From contig NC_088711.1 of NCBI RefSeq assembly GCF_963576615.1, forward strand, positions 37,692,621 to 37,756,620: 64,000 nt of DNA. The letters are read 5' to 3'. The notes beneath the pieces are model-generated. The model worked only from the letters and a program-made list of their open reading frames with translations, ran no database searches and had not been told where the DNA came from. This DNA is from Watersipora subatra (taxonomy: Eukaryota > Bryozoa > Gymnolaemata > Cheilostomatida > Watersiporidae). Shown here in pieces: positions 49,401-60,138 of this stretch. A program made the position numbers and the translations under genes. Every line of letters begins with the position of its first letter. Position 1 is the first letter of the stretch.

Positions 49401-52400
49401 CCACAAAATCATTTTAATAATGATTCGTTTACATTAATAACAATCATTTCTTTCGTTGTCCAACTCCTAAGCTTTTCCCTTTTTTCCTTAAAACTTCGAA
49501 AGCAACACCGTAGAAATAATTAATTACTGTTTCAGGCTAGTAGTAGTTCCTTGTTTAACGCGGCCATTCTACTTCGAAGTAGTCTACATATAAAAAACGA
49601 TTTAAATTTCTGATGGTAGATGAATTTTGAAAGCGATGCCATAGAAATAATTAATAACTATCTCGAGCTGATAGCAGTTCCTTGTTTAACCCATAGAGTT
49701 ATCTCCCCCTAGAGTGATAACTGTGCCATCAACAACACGAGCGTTTCCGGTGCCAACAAGGAGCGTTTAGGCCACGCCCCTTTTTTGTGCTAGTCAATCG
49801 CAGTGATTGACAGAACGATAACATCAGCCATGAGAATGATCATGAATTTCCACAGTTAAGATAGTAATTATTGCTCATATTAAAGAAATGATGATTATAG
49901 TTTATTACTCTAATATATGCTTATTATTTAAAGCAATTCAATACCTACATGCATTGCAAAGGCACTGAATAGATAGTGTTAAGTAGGAGAGTCAATGCAA
50001 TCAGTTATTCCAATGATATACAGCCCCCACACATGGGGTCTGTATATCATTGGTTACTCATAGATAAGATAGATAGTCATACTGGGGTTGTATTACATTG
50101 GTGTGATGGGAAGCTAATCGACTGCCATCAACTGAAAGTATTGACATTGTATGGCGATAGAGTGATTTATTGACACCACAGTTCACAAACAGCCCTTGCA
50201 TGTACTATTAGATTTCAATACATATCAATCAAATACATAGACTAGCTTAAAGCAAAGATGTCCACTAGTTAGTGGACATCTTTGCTTGATGTGAGCAAGC
50301 AAAAAGTTTGAAAGTTAGAGTGGCAAATGTTGCTATATGTTAGATAAAATTAAATTATACTTAATTTACTAAATTATAATTATTTAAAAATGAAAAAGAC
50401 TTTTTTATTACTTTATTTATTAAATAATTTTTTATTGTAATCATAGCTAAACAGATTATATTTAGCCATCACTTGCTAATTATTTCACATTTACATTTAA
50501 ACACATTTGCAGTTTCATTTTTCTTCCTAATTCATTTCAACAAAAAACTTCTTTCATGATATGAAATTTAAAAGTTGTAGTTGTTTGAAAAAGCTTGAAA
50601 ACATTTACAGTTGTTCATATTTTCTCTTTTCTCTTCGTTTATTTCAATTACACAAAACACTTCTTATAATATGTAGTTTGAAAGTTAAAGTGGCAAATGT
50701 TGTTATATGTTAAATACAAATAAATTATAACGTACTTAATTATACTAAATTATAATTATATAAAAATAACATAGACCCTTTTATTACCTTATTTATTAAA
50801 TAATTTTTCATTGTAATCATAGCTAAACAGATTATATTTAGCCATTACTTGCTAATTACTTTACATTTAAACACATTTACAGTTTTTGTTTCCTAATTTA
50901 TTTCAACAAAACACTTCTTTCATGATATGAAATTTAAAAGTTGTAGTTGTTTGAAAAAGCTTGAAAACCTTTACAGTTGTTTTCTTTTTCCTCTTAATTC
51001 ATTTGAACTGCTTAAAAATATTTTCTCATGATATGAAATTTAAAAGTTAGAATGGTAAATGTTATATAAAAATAAATTTTCTGTCCAAAGACTTTTTTAT
51101 TACTCGGGCAACTCAGGTAGTACAGCTCATAGTTGATGGCAGTCGATTAGCTTCCCATCACACCAATGCAATATAACCCCAGTATGACTATCTATCTTAT
51201 CTATGAGTAACTGATTGCATTAACTCACTTACTTAACACTATCTATTCAGTGCCTTTGCAAGTCAAGTAGGTATCAGGGATTACGTGTAGGCCTGTCACA
51301 CTTTCCATTTCCATAATTCATTTCCATATCATTTCCATAAAATTTTCATAATTTATTTCCATATTATTTCCATTTCCATAACATTTTCCTACTTCATTTC
51401 CATATTATTTCCATTTCCATATTACTTCCATTTCAATAACATTTCCATATTATTTCCATTTCAATAAAATTTCCATAATTCATTTCTATAGTATTTCCGT
51501 TTTCATAAAATTTCCATAATTCATTTCCATATTATTTCCATTTCCATAACATTTTCCTACTTCATTTCCATATTATTCCCATTTCCATATTACTTCCATT
51601 TCAATAACATTTCCATATTATTTCCATTTCAATAAAATTTCCATAATTCATTTCCATATTATTTCCATTTTCATAAAATTTCCATTATTCATTTCCATAT
51701 TATTTCCATTTCCATAGCATTTCCATATTATTTCCATTTCCATAATTTATTTCCATATTATTTCCATTTCCATAACATTTTCATAAATCATTTCCATATC
51801 ATTCCACTTCCATAACATTTCCCTACTTCATTTCCATATTATTTCCATTTTCATAACATTTCCATAATTTATTTCCATTTCCATAAAATTTCCATAATTC
51901 ATTTCCATATTAATTCCATTTCCATAACATTTCCATAATTCATTTCCATATTATTTCCATTTCCATAACATTTCCCTACTTCATTTTCATATTATTTCCA
52001 TTTCCATATTACTTCCATTTCAATAACATTTCCATATTTTTTCCATTTCAATAACATTTCCATATTTCTAAAATAAAATTTCCGTATCCATCTTCCTAAA
52101 ATTATGGAAATATTTATGTTTATGGAAACAATGATATACAGGGGGGCTGTATATCATTGGCTGTATATCATTGCTGTATGGGGTTGTGGGGGGCCGCATA
52201 TCATTGATGGAAATGGATATGAAAAAGTAAACATTTCCATAATATGTTTAGCGAACCCTGGTAGGTATTGAATTGCTTTAAATAATAAGCATATACATGT
52301 ATTAGAGTAATAAACTATAATCATCACTTCTTTAATATGAGCATTAATTACTATCTTAACTGGAAATTCATGATACTTGTTTAACCCTTCTCATAGCTGA

Positions 52401-55400
52401 TGTTATTGATCTAGTCAATCACTACGACTGACTAGCACAAAAAAGAGGCGTGGCCTAAATGCTCCTTGTTGGCACCGGAAACGCTCGTGTAGTTATCACT
52501 CTAGGGGGAGATAACTCTATGGTTTAACCGGTCTTAATACTTCGAAGAACATGCATATAAAAGTGGTTTGCAAGTTTTGGGTCAAAGGTTACGTTTAGCG
52601 AGTAGACTTTTATGCGTTGCATTTGTGTTAAATGCAGCGCGTAAAAGTTTTGCTCTGCCCAAAATATTATTTGGACACTAATATCGACTAGTTCAGCAGT
52701 TGAGGCCAGAAGACATTGTGGAAGGTATTGGACAACTAGAAGATGTTCGTTCTATCGAAAGCAACATTCAAAATGCAGCTATCCGAGCAAACAATGGGAA
52801 TATATTTGTTTTAAAAACGTTAATTTTTGTTTCTGCGTGTTATATAAGTATGGTTCGTTTATGCCACTTTTTCATGAATATATATTTATAGCATTTGGTA
52901 GATTATCATTATATAACTAATAAATTTGCAAATTTATAGCATATCATTTGGTAGCATCATTGGGGTAATCTTATCATATAATTTATCGACGCTCATAACT
53001 CCTCTTCTATTGCACATAAAAAGCTAGTTTTGGCTGCAAACATATCAATGAGTGCAATGAACTTCTGTGGAAAAATAATAAATATAGATATAAAATAAAA
53101 AATATATCTTCAAATTTAAAATGAAATAAATATTTAAAGTGGTAACAAATTGCAAAGAAGGACACCGGCTATAATATCACAGCAGGCCAATTGCAAGAAT
53201 AAATATCAACTGGTAGAGATATTTCTCGGTTTGTCGATGCATATTTATTAAGAGATCTTTGACAAGTTGGAGGTAAGTTAGCAGATTCATTGCATCCGAA
53301 AGGTTTAATACCGCTTCACTGGAAAAAGAGAGCAAAATATAGGCGACATTCGCATCACCCGTAATAGGGATAAATTTATCTCCCGAAAATTCTGACAAAC
53401 CATTTGAAAAATACACCCCAGCCTCTACTTGAACGCCGCCTCTAATTGACCGCGACTATAGAGGAAGGTTTGAAAAATAGAGCGCTATGGCATTCAATTA
53501 GAGGTTTTGCGTTATATATATCACATTGCATCAGGGCGCATCGCATCAGGGCGCATCGCATCGACATCGCATCAGCTCATTCAACACCATCACTTAAATT
53601 TAGTAATTCCATGGCGTAATTAATTGTATCATATTGTAATATAACATATTATTTTATATTATAATCACAGCACTACAAAGAAAAAAGGAATCAGGGCAGA
53701 CCCAGACTGAGATACAGATTTAACGAAGCGCAACAAGAAGCATAAGATGAACAGGGAACTAGACACAAAAAGATGACAAGAGAAGGTAGGAAACTGAGCA
53801 GCACGGAAGTCGGTGATAAAGACTAAACCATAAGACAGTCGTTGTGAAAACGATTGACTTAGATGTCATGGTAATACACTTGTTGCACTCTTTCTAATCT
53901 AATGAGTTCAGAATATCAAAACTATCAAGTTAGCAAGTAGTAATATTAATGTTTTAACAGGGTTCTTGATATGAGCATCATAGTGAAGTGTCTGAGAATG
54001 TTAAGTTGAACTACTTGAAGAAGATAAAATATCTCTCCTTACATCAAAATCATTCTCACTCACCATAAACCAAAGAAAAGTTAATTGCTAACTTGACTTC
54101 AATGTCCCGCTTTTTCTTGCTGGCAGCACTATCATCACCCGCAAACTTCTTCCCGACAGCCTTGACCTTCAATAGTAATGGCTTTTCTAGTACTAACATG
54201 CGGAATTAAGCAGACTGTAACAAATATAAATTTCAGTTTTTTGATGTTCCAGCTTGTTGGCAGGTCTGGTCTAAAAGTGTGTTTCAGCTGGCTTACTAAG
54301 CCGTGTAACTGGTTGGCAGGTCTGGTCTGAAAGTGTGTTTTACTAGGCTGACTAAGCAATGTATTTGGTTTGGAGGTCTGGTCTGAAGGTGTGTTTTAGC
54401 TTGCTTAATAAACCATGTAATTGGCTGGCAGGTCTGGTCCAAAAATGTGGTTCAGCTGACTTACTAAGCCGTTTAACTGGTTGGGAGGTCTGGTCTGAAA
54501 GTGTGTTTAGTTGGCTTAATAAGCGATGTAGCCGGGTGGACAGTCTGGTCCAAAAATAGCCGCCTTTATAAACAGGTGGATGTCATCGAAAAAGATTTGT
54601 AACATTAGACCTTTACTTGTAATAAAGGATTTTGGAATAGTATCGACGATGTAGACAATGCATTTTATAATCTCGCGATCATCAGAAAATGGAATTCCAA
54701 AATTTACAGTAAAACATTTGTAAAACAGCAAACCATTAGTAATTAAGTTGCTTGTTGATATGTTTGCAGTGAAGTGCTTTGTTCTGCTTATCAGACAGTG
54801 AATGATAGACATATTCTCTTTCTATCTTCTCCATGATAATGTCATTGAGATATTATTAAAACTCTATATACTGTAGCAGATGCAACTAGCATTGAAATAT
54901 AAATTACCGTGATGAAGATGAAACCATATGCGAAGAGCATGACTAAGTTGGGTACAAAGTAGGAGAAAATAAAAATAAGCATCATGTATAGTCTGCTGCC
55001 AAAATCCTGTCTCAACCAGTCAATGGAACAGCTGATCTCGCCTTCATATCCGTATGCTGACATGCCTGTAATAATGGCAGTTTGATGTGGAATAGTTAGA
55101 TACAAATAATGAAATTATATAGCACAACTGTAGCAATTTCATATCCATAATATAAATTATTTTGTTATTTTTACTCAGTAGTATCTTTTCAGAGGTTTGT
55201 AGGCAATTTGAGTTGTTCAGGGAGCGACTTCAGTAGTTCAGTGAGTCACTTCAGTAGTTCAGTGAGTTACTTCAGTGGTTCAGTGAGTCACTTCAGTAGT
55301 TCAGTGAGTTACTTCAGTAGTTCAGTGAGTTACTTCAGTAGTTCAGTGAGTCACTTCAGTAGTTCAGTGAACTACTTCAGTAGTTCAGTGAGTCACTTCA

Positions 55401-58400
55401 GTAGTTCAGTGAGTTACTTCAGTAGTTCAGTGAGTTACTTCAGTAGTTCAGTGAGTCATTTCAGTAGTTCAGTGAGTTACTTCAGTAGGTCAGTGAGTCA
55501 CTTCAGGAGTTCAGTAAGTTACTTCAGTAGTTCAGTGAGTCACTTCAGTAGTTCAGTGAGTTACTTCAGTAGTTCAGTGAGTTACTTCAGTAGTTCAGTG
55601 AGTCACTTCAGTAGTTCAGTGAACTACTTCAGTAGTTCAGTGAGTCACTTCAGTAGTTCAGTGAGTTACTTCAGTAGTTCAGTGAGTTACTTCAGTAGTT
55701 CAGTGAGTCATTTCAGTAGTTCAGTGAGTTACTTCAGTAGGTCAGTGAGTCACTTCAGGAGTTCAGTAAGTTACTTCAGTAGTTCAGTGAGTCACTTCAG
55801 TAGTTCAGTGAGTCACCTTAGTAGTTCAGTGAGTCACTTCAGCAGTTTGGTGACTAAAATATAAAGGTCACCATTTGTAACTGAACTAAAAGTTTCACAA
55901 AAGCTCACGTTTTTATAGTTTGTTTTTAAAGCTTATGAAATAATGTGTAAACATCCAGTATACATCTTTTAGTGCAAAGGGTACGCAAAAAGCAGTGAAT
56001 CTAAATTTAATTTTAGCATAGTTCATCGTAAAAAGTGCTATCTTTTGTTTGTAAGTGTATCATATCACACCGCCTTCAGCAAATTCACCAAACTGTAGAC
56101 TAAAAAGATCTCATCAACCATGTTGAACATTTTCAAATTTGAAGGCCATATGCGCGCAACTCTCCTCAGCGTTTCAAAGAATCGTCATAAAGCGAATAGC
56201 GAACTTATATCGATTACTCTTAATATATTACAGCTAAAGTAAACGAAATAGTTTACAGATTTCTTTTGGTCATGTTTTGGTGAAACAATATGTTAACATC
56301 ACACTGTTATGAAAAGTCTGTTACGTAGAATCATTAAATTTTGAGTCATCTGAAGTGTTAGCTATTTTACAACTTGAATGAGTTATCTCAGAAATTTAGT
56401 GAGTCATTTCTGCAAATAGCATTGATAATTCGACAAGTCTCAAGTTTACAATAGAGTTTACAATAGAGCTTGCAATAGAGTTTACAAAAGAGTTTACAAT
56501 AGAGGCATTTCTTGTATCAATGTCTGTTACAAGGCAAAACTTTTTATAATATCCTAACTAAAGAATAGTTCAATATTATTTGCATGAATTATTATTGATT
56601 AGGTGATTATTATTGAATTATTGATGGCAAAACCTTTTGTAAAGAACTGTAAATGTATTCTCACAAAACAGACAGCTCCTCCTTTATGAGCTTTATATCT
56701 TCTCACCTGTAAGAGGCAAAATAGCCCAAAAAAAGCCATGTAGCCAAGAAAAGGCTACTCCAACGAATGTCAGGATTGGCTTTTGGGCCCATGCTCTGTA
56801 CTTGATTGGGGAAGCTATAGCCAACATTCTATCTAGGGCTATCACCATGAGGTGGGTTATATCAGTGCACCCCGTTCCAAACATCATCACTCCGTAGAAG
56901 ACACACCCTGCCAGTTATAGTGAAATCAGCTATACCCATTTATAAGGAATGCCTGAAAGTTATTAAACTCTATTTTCAGCAAAGATATACATATAGAGGT
57001 CAAAGGTCATGTATTACATAAAGTTTAACAGCAAGAGTGATGAACATAGTAACATAGTAACTCTAGAGAATTCTCAAGGAGCGTGTTTGCTGGAAAGTAA
57101 AATTCAAGCCTTAGTAGTGGCTCAATAAGCCGAAACATGTACTCCGAAGTAGTTTCTAAGTGGAAATTAGATATACAGAAACATAAGCGAAAGTCTGAGA
57201 GGCTCTAGGAGCAGAGGGATGTCATTTTAGAGTCATCAGAATTTATTACGACAATATTTTAAGCCCAAAACAGATAAAATTTAGTGCTATTAATTATTTT
57301 TGATATGTAGCCTAATTTTTTAGCACGAGCTGTCGTAAACCACATTGACTACCACATGCATGGCACCTAAATTTAACAAAGCTGCTTTTACCTATACACT
57401 ACTAGGAAGACCTGCAACTAATTGCTCATTCCAAATAATTATTGGAATACTGATTCAAACTGGTTTTCACATATATTCAGAGTTATGGCAACATATCATA
57501 TAAGATGTGTGAAATAAAAGAGAAGATAATTCTTAATTTTGTGCAAGGCCATCCAAGCTTTGATGCAAGCAACAGTCAGCTGTAAGGGACAGCTATAAGT
57601 GCGGTAAGTATGCATTCCAACTCACCATTGAAGAGGGATGCAGTAAAGTATATTCACAATGTATAAAGTCAAAGTAAGTCCAGTTGGGGCATTTACTGTT
57701 CTGTTGGAGTGCTGATTCGAAATGGTGTGATCAGTGTGACAGATAAAACAAGAAGGAGCGGTGCTTCAATTCCAGTAGTGAGACAGATTATAACTCTAAG
57801 AGCTAATCCTCAAGGGCTAGCCCAAAAGATAGCAAAAAGAATAATAGAGGTGATGACGATGGAAACAATGCTTTTAGATATAGGCAAAAGGTAGAAAGCA
57901 GAGTAAGAAGAGTATCAGTGAGAGTTATGAGATGAGGAGTTGTCTTACCAATGAGCTCACAATAGGATTCAAGCTACAAAGTTGTCAGTTACTGAATCTT
58001 TACTATAATTATAATAAGAGCCATGTTTGTCCATCTGTTCAAAGCCGCAGCCAGAGGAAAAAGACTGCATCACGCAAAATTCAAACTCTCTCTTTTAGCC
58101 AAACTCTGTGTCGGTGAAGTTGTATTTTTTAGAAAACATAAATTGTTCTAGAAAATAACACTAGTAATTATAATGATAATAAAATAACACTAATAATAGT
58201 TTCTCTGTTTAGCAACAATACTTTTGTGTAACTTAACACATCCAACGATTCATAAAAACTAGTGAACGAGTTATAGATGTTTACTAGTAGTTGTCCTACC
58301 TTCATATTTAAAGGGCCATTTGCTGTTGAAACTGCTAATAGTGTACATGGTGCCTCCAATAAGAGCCATCAAACCATCGCTAATAGACAGAGACATGAGC

Positions 58401-59445
58401 ATGTATGTTGTCCTGGAGTTGAGCTCTTTTCTGAACTTGAAAAACATTCCAAAGACACTGAAATTTTCCACTATTCCAATTATGGTCATCACACCCAATA
58501 GAACCCCTGCAAGAGAATATGAACAATAAATGCAGACTATTTCTAAGTCTATCACAAAAATATTGTCAATACAGGGAGCACAGTATTTAGTAGTTACATA
58601 TAATGACACTGGGCAGTATATGTGGTAGGTGTATAAAACAACACTGCAGTGTATGTAGTAGATGTATATAACAACACTGTGCAGTGCATGTAGTAGTTGT
58701 ATAAAACGACACTGTGCAGTGTATGTAGCAGTACTGTTCTATATAATGACACTGTGCAGTGTATGTAGTAGTTGTACATAATAACACTGTGCAGTGTATG
58801 TAGCAGTTGTACATGATGACACTGTGCGGTGTATGTAGCAGTTGTACATGATGACACTGTGCAGTGTATGTAGTAGTTGTACATAATAACACTGTGCAGT
58901 GTATGTAGCAGTTGTACATGATGACACTGTGCGGTGTATGTAGTAGTTGTACATAATAACATTGTGCAGTGTATGTAGTAGTTGTACATAATAACATTGT
59001 GCAGTGTATGTAGTAGTTGTGTAGAGCATTATTTTACTAGTATTTATAATTTGTATTTATTAGTATTTTATATCAGTGAGTACGATTGCTAGATTTGTTT
59101 GTTTATCATACTTACCAATGAAGGTGTTATACTATATCAATATCATCGGCACAATGAAACTTATATTTGCCCTTTATACAATATCAATTGCCAATGAAAT
59201 TTCTCCTTACACTTTATACTATATCATTTGCCAATGAAATTTCTCCTTACACTTTATACTATATCATTTGCCAATGAATTTTCTCCTCACACTTTATACT
59301 ATATCATTTGCCAATTAAATTTCTCCTTACACTTTATACTAGATTAAAGGAAATATTATTTCTCCTACTTACCAATGAAGGTGTTAAAGCTTCTGGAAAA
59401 CATCTCCCCCACTTCGGGCACCATTTCTGTTGAGATATTTGCCAT
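43314..59445 (-). CDS. Opsin B, complete, seven coding exons, 348 residues
   Basis: Tandem paralogue of opsin A, upstream of it in transcript direction. Exons: 59445-59373, 58506-58300, 56907-56707, 55065-54908, 54166-54064, 47321-47156, 43452-43314; the first six have exactly the lengths and phases of opsin A. Same key residues: NIS sequon, N39, D68, C95/C173, DRM, AWSPYA, K285, NPLLY. Through exon 6 I count about 12 differences in 303 residues, eight of them in exon 3 (helices 3-4). The tail is instead 45 residues against 49 and shares only the start around FLGLPDAVEPE. No stop, frameshift or lost splice site, so it looks functional. Introns 5 and 6 hold transposon insertions. Confidence 0.92.
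43548..44658 (+). mobile_element. hAT transposon relic
   Basis: Exact 8-bp target duplication GTTTAACC at 43540-43547 and 44659-44666. Ends CAGGGGTCAGCAACC and, inverted, CAGGGGTCTGCAACT, the Charlie-type hAT terminus. Interior carries a transposase N-terminal fragment. 1111 bases, in opsin B intron 6 starting 96 bases from exon 7. Confidence 0.9.
43838..44311 (+). pseudogene. Broken hAT transposase fragment (BED-finger region)
   Basis: One frame with an in-frame TAG at 44075. LVCLICNEKFANNKNSNVAR is the start of a BED-type zinc finger, but the expected His pair is replaced (RRFENKQ), so zinc binding is lost. After the stop, KSSNSTTYASFLAAQGIVRH continues the same family. The catalytic region is missing. 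Confidence 0.75.
44830..45069 (+). CDS. Small ORF with signal-peptide-like N-terminus, unknown
   Basis: 79 codons from ATG to TAA, antisense inside opsin B intron 6. MDLLSRAFLIATCIQLFL looks like a hydrophobic signal core with a possible cut after AEA; the rest has two cysteines (SNCVPV, ARHCKE) and basic residues. AATAAA overlaps the stop. I do not recognise a family; it could be an exon of something larger or chance. Confidence 0.3.
   Translation: MDLLSRAFLIATCIQLFLDWPCNAEASLHGKLVDITLSTRYTSNCVPVLERRKSLEQGTANYKAKTYVARHCKEQPELE
45070..46610. other. Opsin B intron 6 remainder, nothing recognised
   Basis: AT-rich; the plus-strand frame at 45549-45815 shows no domain. Confidence 0.5.
46617..46870 (+). 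mobile_element. Helitron 5' fragment with tRNA-like segment
   Basis: TCTTTACTATAATAAAAGCA after A, GTCTGTCTGTCTG, then a minus-strand tRNA-like block (46680-46770). Confidence 0.5.
46890..46995 (-). repeat. Dispersed hairpin repeat, copy 3
   Basis: Reverse complement of the 540-690 / 14690-14800 family, with the TTTTCTCTC ... GAGAGAAAA stem. Confidence 0.55.
47156..47321 (-). CDS. Opsin B exon 6 (helices 6-7, Schiff-base lysine)
   Basis: Acceptor TTTGCCAG, donor GTGCGT, phase 1 to 2. Differs from opsin A exon 6 by one residue (A for N in the third extracellular loop). Confidence 0.92.
47690..47880 (+). repeat. SINE tail copy
   Basis: GGGCATGTTTCTAGTTGTAT then CCCTTGCCACTGGACTC, end AACCTCTGCATTAACC. 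In opsin B intron 5. Confidence 0.55.
48300..49130 (-). mobile_element. Minus-strand Helitron pieces
   Basis: Two 3' ends: AACGCCGGGCTTCAGTTAG at 48300 and a hairpin relic near 48785-48815. Body motif CAGCTTATAAACA and a tRNA-like stretch at 49025-49090. Confidence 0.5.
50230..51125 (+). mobile_element. Helitron-derived sequence with internal duplications
   Basis: GGCAAATGTTGCTATATGTT and CTAAACAGATTATATTTAGC recur two or three times; the right end has the hairpin relic ACTCGGGCAACTCAGGT. Confidence 0.5.
50251..50286. repeat. Perfect 17-bp hairpin, 2-base loop
   Basis: AGCAAAGATGTCCACTA and its exact reverse complement separated by GT. Confidence 0.95.
51305..52095. repeat. TTTCCAT satellite
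   Basis: About 790 bases of CATTTCCATATTATTTCCAT variants with longer repeated blocks. Inside the right arm of the nested element. Confidence 0.95.
54064..54166 (-). CDS. Opsin B exon 5 (third cytoplasmic loop)
   Basis: Acceptor TTGAAG, donor GTGAGT, phase 0 to 1. One residue differs from opsin A (D for E in [13 protein letters not shown]). Confidence 0.88.
54240..54560. repeat. About 62-bp minisatellite, five units
   Basis: GGCTTACTAAGCCGTGTAAC TGGTTGGCAGGTCTGGTCTG plus AAAGTGTGTTT. In opsin B intron 4. Confidence 0.9.
54908..55065 (-). CDS. Opsin B exon 4 (second extracellular loop, helix 5)
   Basis: Acceptor ATTACAG, donor GTAATT, phase 1 to 0. Protein identical to opsin A exon 4. Confidence 0.9.
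55203..55856. repeat. 21-bp minisatellite, about 31 units, with a 252-bp higher-order copy
   Basis: CACTTCAGTAGTTCAGTGAGT units. A block of 12 units, marked by GTGAACTAC (55370 and 55622), is duplicated. Open for 218 codons as an artefact. In opsin B intron 3. Confidence 0.95.
55866..56706 (-). other. Rest of opsin B intron 3
   Basis: AT-rich; five short ACAATAGAGTTT units at 56445-56510, otherwise nothing recognised. Confidence 0.5.
56707..56907 (-). CDS. Opsin B exon 3 (helices 3-4)
   Basis: Acceptor ACTGGCAG, donor GTGAGA, phase 1 to 1. Eight residue differences from opsin A, all in helices 3 and 4 (for example THLMVIALDRM against [11 protein letters not shown]). Confidence 0.9.
56908..58299 (-). 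other. Opsin B intron 2
   Basis: A Helitron-type 5' end TCTTTACTATAATTATAATA at 57997. Hydrophobic minus-strand frames at about 57675-57895 are broken by stops; see rejected list. Otherwise nothing. Confidence 0.4.
58300..58506 (-). CDS. Opsin B exon 2 (helices 1-2)
   Basis: Acceptor CTCTTGCAG, donor GTAGGA, phase 1 to 1. Two differences from opsin A (I for F in helix 1, E for Q before the split Gly). Confidence 0.9.
58600..59025. repeat. 35-bp minisatellite, about 12 units
   Basis: GTACATGATGACACTGTGCA GTGTATGTAGTAGTT. In opsin B intron 1; open frames on the minus strand come from it. Confidence 0.95.
59150..59345. repeat. 40-bp minisatellite, about five units, in opsin B intron 1
   Basis: CCAATGAAATTTCTCCTTAC ACTTTATACTATATCATTTG. 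Homologous in unit and place to 33095-33215 of opsin A. Confidence 0.9.
59373..59445 (-). CDS. Opsin B exon 1 (N-terminus)
   Basis: ATG at 59445, donor GTAAGT, phase 1. 24 residues identical to opsin A. TTTTTTTATAG acceptor 8 bases upstream points to a 5' UTR exon. Confidence 0.85.
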
Positions 59446-60120
59446 ATGTTTTTCTATAAAAAAATTAATGTAATTTGTTTGAATAAACCATCTTAAAACA
59501 ATCTTACCACATTTTCTGAAAATCAGTCAGAAAGCAACTGCTTGTTTTAATGACTATGAAAGATACCTTTATCGATGTGTTATATTTTTAAGTGGCTTCA
59601 TAATATCATATGCTATAAGTTGTCTCAAAATTCTCTCACAGGTAAAGAATATTGATTTATGTAACATAATATTTATAAACATATAAATTTATGTAATTAA
59701 ATTCTGTTGTTGCTTATTCTCTTTAGTTTGTAACCAAAAAGAGTAAGCTGCCACTAAACACCAAATAATACAATATAAAAGTACTAAATACAATATACAG
59801 AATAATTTGTTGAAAACAACGACAACCACTTCAGAAGATCCTTTGTCTGAGTTACAACTTATGTATTAACATCTGCAAAATATTTTTCACAATTTTTCAA
59901 AGTTTTATGTTGCGACACAACAAGTTGCCAAAGAATATTTTGAGTCTGTACAGGCATTGGTGGCTGAAAATTCTTGTTTGCTCTCTGAAGCTGTCGAAAA
60001 TAATATAAGTGTGATTCGCAATACAATATCATCTTTTATATCAACACTATTACGAAATTTCAGCCAATCAGTAATATTTGTCAAATGATGCTACATTGCA
60101 AGTATCGGTGGTGTCCTCAC

Positions 60121-60138
60121 CTCGTTGGTCACGTCCTG
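60121..60138 (-). other. Probable 3' end of a 5' UTR exon of opsin B
   Basis: CAGGACGTGACCAACGAG then GTGAGGA; matches the block before opsin A. Confidence 0.4.

Larger units (their letters stand above)
49692..52521. mobile_element. hAT-like inverted-repeat element, nested
   Basis: 8-bp duplication GTTTAACC at 49684-49691 and 52522-52529. Ends CATAGAGTTATCTCCCCCTA inverted at the right. Long arms: 49692-50130 matches 51128-51290 plus 52255-52521 inverted; the right arm is split by the 51.3-52.1 kb satellite. Between the arms lies Helitron-type sequence. Confidence 0.75.
49229..53516. mobile_element. TA-type transposon copy 4, host of a nested element
   Basis: Left side AACACCTCTAATTGAATGCC, right side GGCATTCAATTAGAGGTTTT. 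Interrupted at 49692-52521 by a younger element. Right of it, 52700-52830 reads RPEDIVEGIGQLEDVRSIES, possibly the transposase C-terminus. Confidence 0.55.

Noticed and set aside
55208..55864. 218-codon Ser-rich frame
   Set aside because: 21-bp array in opsin B intron 3.
57675..57895. Hydrophobic minus-strand frames suggesting a decayed membrane protein
   Set aside because: Stops and a frame change within 220 bases, and no receptor motif I could place with confidence.
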